The position numbers were made by a program, and so were the translations under genes. A DNA stretch of 11,355 nucleotides from Actinomycetes bacterium (GTDB taxonomy: Bacteria > Actinomycetota > Acidimicrobiia > Acidimicrobiales > RAAP-2), in contig JAJYXS010000043.1 of the NCBI GenBank assembly GCA_021801615.1, forward strand, positions 1 through 11,355. The letters are read 5' to 3'. Positions within the stretch are counted from its first letter, which is position 1; every line of letters begins with the position of its first letter. Of this stretch, positions 7,425 to 11,355 are shown one piece after another. The notes beneath the pieces are model-generated. The model made no database searches. It saw only the letters and a program-made list of their open reading frames with translations, and was not told the DNA's origin.

Positions 7425-8486
7425 TCAGAACTGCCTCAGGAAGCGGACGTCGTTCTCGACCATCGCGCGCATGTCCGCGATGACGTGGCGCATCTGCGCG
7501 CACCGGTCGATGCCGAGGCCGAAGGCGAACCCGCTCCACTCCTCGGAGTCGATCCCGACGGCCTCGAACACCGCCGGGTCCACCATCCCGCAGCCCGCGA
7601 GCTCCACCCAGCCGGTCCACGAGCACGTCCGGCAGCCCTTGCCCCGGCAGATCGTGCACGTCACCTCCACCTCGGCAGAGGGCTCGGTGAAGGGGAAGTA
7701 GCCGGGACGCAGCCGCGAGTGGATGTCGGCCCCGAAGTATGCCGTCGTGAACGTCTCGATCGTGCCCGCGAGGTCCGCGAAGGTGATGCCGCGGTCCACG
7801 ACGAGCCCCTCGATCTGGTGGAACACCGGCAGATGCCGCGCATCTGGGGTCTCGCGCCGATAGCAGCGGCCCGGGATCACCGCGTGGATCGGCGGCGGCC
7901 GCTCCTCCATGAGGTGGATCTGCACCGGGGAGGTGTGCGTGCGCAGGAGGACCGTCTCGGGCTGGCCGAGCTCGAGGTAGAAGGTGTCCCACATGCTGCG
8001 CGCGGGGTGCGCCGGCGGGATGTTCAGCGCCTCGAAGTTGTACCAATCGGTCTCGGCCTCGGGGCCCTCCGCGACCGTGAAGCCCATCGCGACGAACACG
8101 TCCTCGAGCTCACGGCGCGTCTGGTCCACGAGGTGCAGCCGTCCTCTCCTCAGCGCGGAGCGGACCTCGCTCTCGGTGACCTCCGTCAGGTCCAGCCGGT
8201 CGCGCTCGAGCATCGCGGCGCGCTCGGCCGCGGCGAGCGCCTTGGCCCTCTCGGCCGCCAGGGTCTCCAGACGCGTCCGCGCTTCGTGCAGCGCCTTGCC
8301 CGCAGCGCGCCGCTCGTCGGGATCGAGCCCGGCAAGGACCCGGTGCGCGCGCGCGAGCGGGCTCCTTCTGCCCAGCACCGCGCTCTGGACCTCCTCGAGC
8401 TCGCCGGTCGACCTGGCCGCAACGAGTGCGTCCGCGGCTTCGCGCTCGAGCTGCGCCACCTCCCCGCTCAGGTCACGACCGGTCAT
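7425..8486 (-). CDS. pheS: Phenylalanine-tRNA ligase alpha subunit
   Basis: Catalytic subunit (353 aa, class II aminoacyl-tRNA synthetase). An N-terminal coiled-coil arm (about 1-100, rich in Ala, Glu and Arg) for tRNA-Phe contact precedes the catalytic domain. Class II motif 2 is at about 206-226 (C-Y-R-R-E-T-P-D-A-R-H-L-P-V-F-H-Q). Motif 3 is at 319-328 (G-F-A-F-G-L-G-I-D-R). L-L-R-T-H-T-S-P-V-Q at 180-189 is the family's substrate-side loop. Cysteines at 277, 280, 285 and 288 form a CxxC-CxxC pair, a known insertion in many bacterial PheS proteins and possibly zinc-binding. The ATG overlaps the stop of the upstream methyltransferase gene (ATGA), and no strong Shine-Dalgarno is visible, so translation is probably coupled. 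Confidence 0.98.
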   Translation of the reverse strand: MTGRDLSGEVAQLEREAADALVAARSTGELEEVQSAVLGRRSPLARAHRVLAGLDPDERRAAGKALHEARTRLETLAAERAKALAAAERAAMLERDRLDLTEVTESEVRSALRRGRLHLVDQTRRELEDVFVAMGFTVAEGPEAETDWYNFEALNIPPAHPARSMWDTFYLELGQPETVLLRTHTSPVQIHLMEERPPPIHAVIPGRCYRRETPDARHLPVFHQIEGLVVDRGITFADLAGTIETFTTAYFGADIHSRLRPGYFPFTEPSAEVEVTCTICRGKGCRTCSWTGWVELAGCGMVDPAVFEAVGIDSEEWSGFAFGLGIDRCAQMRHVIADMRAMVENDVRFLRQF

Positions 8487-9244
8487 CGGGGCATGCTAGA
8501 CCGGCGCTGGCGGAGCGCCTCGAAGCAGATCACCGCGCACGCCATCCCGACGTTCAGCGACTCGGCGCGCCCGGCCATCGGGATCCCGACCAGCCCGTCG
8601 AGCTGGAGCCCCTCCGGCAACCCTGAGGCCTCGTTACCGAGGACGAGCGCGCTGCGCACCGACCAGTCGACCGTTGCGTAGTCCTCGCCGCCGCGCACGG
8701 CTGCGCCGAGCCGCCGGAAGCCCGCGTCTGCGAGCCCGGAGAGGACCGCTGCCGGGAGGTCACCGAGGACGAGCGGGACGTGGAAGAGCGACCCCGCCGA
8801 CGCACGCACGGCCTTCGGGTTGTAGGGGTCGACCGTGCCCCCGCAGGACACGACGGCACCGACGCCCGCGGCATCCGCGCTGCGCAGCACCGTGCCGGCG
8901 TTGCCGGGGTCCCTCACGTCGGCCATCACGACGACGAGGTCGGCGCGCGAGGGCACCTCGGGCAGGTCGAGCATCGGGAAGACGGCGAGCACCGGCTGGG
9001 GCGTCACGGTCGTCGCGACGCGCTCGACGACGCCGGGTGCAAGCTCGAACACCCGCGCGCCCCGGTCGAGGGCCATGCCGACCAGCTCGCCCACAGCGAG
9101 GTCCGCGCCGGCGCTCCCCGCTGCGACGTACACCGACTCGGGCGCGGCGCCCGCGAGGATGCCGGTCCGGACGACCTCGGTGCCCTCCGCCACGAACGCC
9201 CGCTCCGCCCGCCGGGCGGCGCGGCGGCTGAGCAGGCGCCTCAC
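8483..9244 (-). CDS. SpoU/TrmH-family RNA 2'-O-methyltransferase
   Basis: S-adenosylmethionine-dependent ribose methyltransferase of the SPOUT (trefoil-knot) class. It probably acts on 23S rRNA, as the tsnR/rlmB-like gene in this position of other actinobacteria is annotated, but the target nucleotide cannot be inferred. From the GTG at 9244 the protein has 253 aa: a substrate-binding N-terminal domain (about 1-95), then motif 1 D-V-R-D-P-G-N-A-G-T-V-L-R-S-A at 109-123, motif 2 V-L-G-N-E-A-S-G-L-P at 201-210, and motif 3 I-P-M-A-G-R-A-E-S-L-N-V-G at 221-233. These are the catalytic and knot residues. The start is uncertain. Codons upstream of this GTG read like the family's N-terminus, and an in-frame CTG at 9286 overlaps the rplT stop, giving a 267-aa form. 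Its stop overlaps the pheS start. Confidence 0.93.
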   Translation of the reverse strand: MRRLLSRRAARRAERAFVAEGTEVVRTGILAGAAPESVYVAAGSAGADLAVGELVGMALDRGARVFELAPGVVERVATTVTPQPVLAVFPMLDLPEVPSRADLVVVMADVRDPGNAGTVLRSADAAGVGAVVSCGGTVDPYNPKAVRASAGSLFHVPLVLGDLPAAVLSGLADAGFRRLGAAVRGGEDYATVDWSVRSALVLGNEASGLPEGLQLDGLVGIPMAGRAESLNVGMACAVICFEALRQRRSSMPR

Positions 9245-9282
9245 GCGGCGGACCCGCTGGTGGGAGTACGCGAGCGCGACGC

Positions 9283-9645
9283 TCAGGACGCCTGCAGCGC
9301 CGCGCCTGCCACCGCGACGAGCGCGGCGAACGCGTGGTCGTCGGTCACCGCCAGGTCGGCGAGCACCTTGCGGTCGACGTCCACGCCGGCCCGGTGGAGG
9401 CCGGCGACGAACGTGCTGTAGGTCATGCCGTGCAGCCGGCTCGCCGCGTTGATGCGCTGGATCCAGAGCCTGCGGAGATCGCCCTTGCGGGCTCGCCGGT
9501 CCCGGTACGCGTACTGCAGCGAGTGCATCACCTGCTCGTTCGCGGCCCGGTACGTGCGGCTCCTGTTGCCGTAGTAGCCCTTGGCCTGCGCCAGCACCGC
9601 GCGGTGGTGCTTGCGGCCGTGGACGCCGCGCTTCACTCGTGCCAT
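9283..9645 (-). CDS. rplT: 50S ribosomal protein L20
   Basis: Primary 23S rRNA-binding protein of the large subunit, needed early in assembly (120 aa, standard length). The basic N-terminal arm is typical (M-A-R-V-K-R-G-V-H-G-R-K-H-H), followed by Q-A-K-G-Y-Y-G-N-R-S and R-K-G-D-L-R-R-L-W-I-Q-R-I-N-A-A. A short Ala-rich C-terminal tail (G-A-A-L-Q-A-S) follows the fold. The ATG sits behind a strong GGGGAGGAG. It is the third gene of the infC-rpmI-rplT trio. In other bacteria L20 represses this operon by binding its mRNA; whether it does so here is not visible. Confidence 0.98.
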   Translation of the reverse strand: MARVKRGVHGRKHHRAVLAQAKGYYGNRSRTYRAANEQVMHSLQYAYRDRRARKGDLRRLWIQRINAASRLHGMTYSTFVAGLHRAGVDVDRKVLADLAVTDDHAFAALVAVAGAALQAS

Positions 9646-9678
9646 CGCTCCTCCCCTCTCGCCTTCTTCGTCGCCCGC

Positions 9679-9873
9679 TCAGATGCCGAGCATGCGCTTC
9701 GCGCGCCGCTCGTCGCCGGCGGCGAAGTCGGTCTCGCGCGCCAGCCGCCGGGTGCGGACGCTGCTCTTCTTCTCGAGGAGGTGCGAGCGGTTCTGCTGAC
9801 GGCGGCGCAGGCGCCCGGAGCCCGTGATCTTGACGCGCTTGGCCGCACCTCGGTCCGTCTTCATCTTCGGCAT
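9679..9873 (-). CDS. rpmI: 50S ribosomal protein L35
   Basis: Small basic large-subunit protein (64 aa, standard). It begins M-P-K-M-K-T-D-R-G-A-A-K-R, the family signature, followed by the K-I-T-G-S-G-R-L-R-R segment and S-H-L-L-E-K-K-S at 30-37. The ATG is 19 bp after the infC stop, behind GGAGCAGGAG. A 33-bp spacer separates it from rplT. The order infC-rpmI-rplT is nearly universal in bacteria. Confidence 0.98.
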   Translation of the reverse strand: MPKMKTDRGAAKRVKITGSGRLRRRQQNRSHLLEKKSSVRTRRLARETDFAAGDERRAKRMLGI

Positions 9874-9892
9874 CGTGCGGCGCTCCTGCTCC

Positions 9893-10543
9893 TCATGGTC
9901 GCTCCTCGTGGCTCGTGCCGTGGCTGGTGTGGTGGTTCGTGCCGTGGTCGTGGTTCGCGTCGTGGTCGTGGTTCGCGTCGTGGTCCTGGTTCCTCTGCCG
10001 GGCGGCCGCCGACTGCCTGGCCCGCTTGTCGGGCGCGAGCACCATCACCATGTTCCTGCCGTCGAGGCGGGGCTCGGCCTCGATCTTGGCAGAGCCGTCC
10101 ATCTGCGCCGCGATCCGGTCGAGGATGCGCCTTCCGAGCTCGGGGTGGAAGACCTCCCGTCCCCGGAACATGATCGTGACCTTCACCTTGTGGCCGTCCT
10201 CCAGGAACTTGGCGACCTGGCGGGTCTTGGTCTCGAAGTCCCCCGGCCCGATCTTCGGCCGGTACTTCATCTCCTTCAGCCCGACGTGGACGGTCTTGCG
10301 CCGGCTCTCCTTTGCCCGCTGTGCCTCGTCGAACTTGAACTTCCCGTAATCCATGATCCGGCAGACCGGCGGGTTCGCCATCGGGGCCACCTCGACGAGG
10401 TCCATGTCGAGGCCCCTTGCGATGCTCAGCGCCTCGGGCAATGGCTTGATCCCGAGCTGTCGCCCCTCCGGGTCGACGAGGCGGACCTCGCGCGCCCGGA
10501 TGCGGTCGTTGATCCGGTGTTCAGGTGCGGCGGCGGTGACTAT
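9893..10543 (-). CDS. infC: Translation initiation factor IF-3 (probable ATA start)
   Basis: Binds the 30S subunit, prevents premature 50S joining and checks start codon and initiator tRNA. Homology is continuous from H-R-I-N-D-R-I-R at 8-15 through the N-domain and linker (C-R-I-M-D-Y-G-K-F-K-F; A-K-E-S-R-R-K) to the C-domain (K-Y-R-P-K-I, K-V-K-V-T-I-M-F-R-G-R-E, D-G-R-N-M-V-M-V-L-A-P). No ATG, GTG or TTG lies at the expected N-terminus. The ATA at 10543, 10 nt after GAGAGG, gives a normal 216-aa protein and is my preferred start. In-frame TTG (10600) or GTG (10612, 10630) would add 19-29 non-homologous residues. The last 30 residues form an unusual His/Asp/Asn-rich tail with nine histidines, partly made of an 18-bp tandem repeat. 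It is the first gene of the minus-strand block. Confidence 0.95.
   Translation of the reverse strand: MVTAAAPEHRINDRIRAREVRLVDPEGRQLGIKPLPEALSIARGLDMDLVEVAPMANPPVCRIMDYGKFKFDEAQRAKESRRKTVHVGLKEMKYRPKIGPGDFETKTRQVAKFLEDGHKVKVTIMFRGREVFHPELGRRILDRIAAQMDGSAKIEAEPRLDGRNMVMVLAPDKRARQSAAARQRNQDHDANHDHDANHDHGTNHHTSHGTSHEERP
9943..9992 (-). repeat. 18-bp tandem repeat in the infC 3' end
   Basis: CGTGGTCGTGGTTCGCGT (plus strand) occurs twice without mismatch at 9943-9960 and 9961-9978. A partial third copy at 9979-9992 has one difference. In the infC frame the unit gives the hexapeptide D-A-N-H-D-H. Related degenerate sequence continues to about 9900 and encodes the rest of the His-rich tail. Confidence 0.9.
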
Positions 10544-10712
10544 TCGGCATCGTCCTCTCTGGCTAGGGCCGGCGGTCCTTCCGCGACCATCGTCTGGCAA
10601 GCGGAGCCGCACCGGTCCCGGTGACGCCACGCCGACCCGGCGCACCTCTCGTGGCCAGGTGGAGACCTCCTCGGCCGGGAGGCCCCGCTTCCTCGCTGCA
10701 TAGGCTACCAGC
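10544..10712. promoter_or_regulatory. Divergent infC / DUF1844-like intergenic region
   Basis: This 169-bp spacer must hold promoters in both directions. Plus strand: TAGGCT at 10701-10706 is a -10 candidate 6 nt before the ATG of the divergent gene, implying a leaderless mRNA. Minus strand: TAGCCT at 10707-10702, overlapping the same site, would give infC a leader of about 150 nt. That leader is long enough for a regulatory structure, but I could not recognise a known leader in it. CACCGG-TC-CCGGTG at 10610-10623 is a perfect palindrome. The infC Shine-Dalgarno candidate GAGAGG is at 10554-10559. Confidence 0.5.
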
Positions 10713-11195
10713 ATGAGCCTGTGGACCCCTTCCGGCGAGCATCCGGTGGGCGAGCGCCGTCCCGACGAGCAGTCCTCCGGTGCATCCGGCGGCCGCCCTG
10801 ACCGGGACCGCTCGGCGGCGCCGAGCAGAGGAGCGGCCAGGAGCGAGGGCGAAGCGCGTCGCAGCACCGAAGAGGACCTCGACGCGCTCAGGCGACAGCT
10901 CGCCGACGCGCCGGCCGACGTCGTCGTGGCGAACCACTGCTACGGGCTGTTCGAGCTCGCGGCGATCCACCTCTCGAGCTCCCCGCCGCACCTCGACGAT
11001 GCCCGCCTTGCCATCGACGCGCTCGGTTCCCTCGTCGACGGGCTCGGCGAGCGGCTCGGCGACGCGCACCCTTCGCTGCGGGAGGCGCTGGCACAGATCA
11101 GGCTCGCCTACGTCCAGATCGCCGCCGCCCGGCCCGAGCAGCCCGCGCACCCCGAGCAGGCCGCCCGGCCCGAGCAGCCCGCGCACCCCGAGTAG
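10713..11195 (+). CDS. DUF1844-like small helical protein with repeat tail
   Basis: Function unknown. The 160-aa protein has a charged, Gly/Ser-rich, probably disordered N-terminus (1-50), an alpha-helical core (about 51-137) and a P-E-Q repeat tail (about 138-160). The core resembles DUF1844 proteins, which actinobacteria commonly encode divergently next to infC. The best-matching part is the D-D-A-R-L-A-I-D-A-L-G-S-L-V-D-G-L segment at 95-111 and the closing L-R-E-A-L-A-Q-I-R-L-A-Y-V-Q at 122-135. No signal peptide or membrane segment is visible. The ATG has no Shine-Dalgarno but lies 6 nt after TAGGCT, so it is probably translated from a leaderless mRNA. The TAG stop is one base from the CAG found at the same place in sister repeats, and the frame continues in the same repeat for 19 more codons to a second TAG at 11253. 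The tail length may therefore have changed recently. Confidence 0.7.
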   Translation: MSLWTPSGEHPVGERRPDEQSSGASGGRPDRDRSAAPSRGAARSEGEARRSTEEDLDALRRQLADAPADVVVANHCYGLFELAAIHLSSSPPHLDDARLAIDALGSLVDGLGERLGDAHPSLREALAQIRLAYVQIAAARPEQPAHPEQAARPEQPAHPE

Positions 11196-11249
11196 GCCGC
11201 CCGGCCCGAGCAGCCCGCCCAGCCCGAGCAGGCCGCCCAGCCCGAGCCC
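11124..11249 (+). repeat. 18-bp repeat array spanning the end of the DUF1844-like gene
   Basis: Seven consecutive 18-bp units start at 11124, 11142, 11160, 11178, 11196, 11214 and 11232. Read in the gene's frame they give AARPEQ, PAHPEQ, AARPEQ, PAHPE-stop, AARPEQ, PAQPEQ and AAQPEP. The first four form a 36-bp duplication differing at one base, the C-to-T change that makes the TAG stop. The array ends where the sequence becomes less GC-rich. Confidence 0.92.
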
Positions 11250-11252
11250 GGT

Positions 11253-11355
11253 TAGGCCCAATACCGTTTCCTTAGGGATCATCCGTGATATTCTCGGCTC
11301 CGTGCCCAGGGCAGGGTGGGTCAAGCCAGAGACCGACCAGCGCTTGTCCGACCAC
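11253..11355 (+). mobile_element. Left end of a probable IS4-family insertion sequence (partial)
   Basis: From about 11253 the composition changes from extremely GC-rich repeat to mixed sequence (AATACCGTTTCCTTAGG and onward), about 50 bp before a transposase-like start codon. This is where a terminal inverted repeat would lie. The other end is outside the window, so neither inverted repeats nor a target duplication can be confirmed. The exact boundary is a guess. Confidence 0.45.
11302..11355 (+). CDS. N-terminus of a probable IS4-family transposase (cut by window edge)
   Basis: An open frame begins at GTG 11302 and runs to the last base. Its 18 residues, VPRAGWVKPETDQRLSDH, match my memory of the N-terminus of IS4-family transposases common in actinobacteria, which continue with a helical N-terminal domain and then the DDE catalytic core. 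Only this fragment is visible, so the call rests on a short match. A -10-like TATTCT at 11289-11294 lies 7 nt before the GTG and no Shine-Dalgarno is present, so leaderless expression is plausible. It follows the DUF1844-like gene in the same direction. If wrong, it would be the start of an unrelated small-N-terminus gene. Confidence 0.6.
   Translation, partial: MPRAGWVKPETDQRLSDH

Noticed and set aside
7623..7658. CxxC-CxxC cluster in PheS as a novel zinc insertion
   Set aside because: This cysteine-containing insertion before motif 3 is known in many bacterial PheS proteins, so it is not a new feature.
10698..10705. TGCATAGG before the DUF1844-like gene, identical to eight bases of the ARG box strand
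   Set aside because: Only one half-site is present and the opposite half (TATGCA) is missing. The bases are explained by the -10 hexamer, so I do not call a second ARG box.
10563..11324. Minus-strand frame with Gly-Leu-Leu repeats opposite the DUF1844-like gene
   Set aside because: The periodic G-L-L peptide is the reverse-strand translation of the 18-bp P-E-Q array. There is no start signal or homology, and it would cover the divergent promoter region.

Overview
The window is very GC-rich (well above 70 % by eye) and reads as actinobacterial (Actinomycetota) chromosome. Three things point there: dense G/C-ending codons, frequent GTG starts with 4-nt overlaps, and the gene order infC-rpmI-rplT-tsnR-like-pheS-pheT-argCJBD-argR, the arrangement known from mycobacteria and other actinomycetes. 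A deeper-branching class such as Acidimicrobiia is possible, but the sequence alone does not prove it.

Nearly everything lies on the minus strand, so transcription runs right to left. First comes a translation block: infC (10543-9893), rpmI, rplT, a SpoU/TrmH-family RNA methyltransferase, pheS and pheT (down to 4916). After a 98-bp gap comes the arginine block: argC, argJ, argB, argD and the start of argR, which runs off the left edge. The gap holds a perfect 6-2-6 palindromic ARG box, a -10 hexamer placed for leaderless initiation at argC, and a (GCACA)n microsatellite. ArgC, ArgJ, ArgB and ArgD supply the acetylated steps of ornithine synthesis. ArgJ recycles the acetyl group, and ArgR is the expected repressor of the ARG box. 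argF, which lies between argD and argR in mycobacteria, is absent here.

On the right, a divergent plus-strand gene (10713-11195) encodes a small DUF1844-like protein with a Pro/Glu/Gln repeat tail. It is followed, from about 11253, by a less GC-rich stretch and the first 18 codons of what looks like an IS4-family transposase, cut by the window edge.

The core genes are ordinary. The unusual part is what sits at their ends. Short tandem repeats occur at five gene termini or junctions: a 33-bp period in the argR tail, a 17-bp triplication carrying stop codon and Shine-Dalgarno at argB/argD, a 5-bp microsatellite before argC, an 18-bp repeat making a His-rich tail on IF3, and an 18-bp array with an internal stop at the end of the DUF1844-like gene. 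There are also probable non-canonical starts (ATA for infC, possibly CTG for the methyltransferase) and three start codons lying 6-7 nt after a -10-like hexamer. No convincing factor-independent terminator, tRNA, rRNA or CRISPR array is visible.
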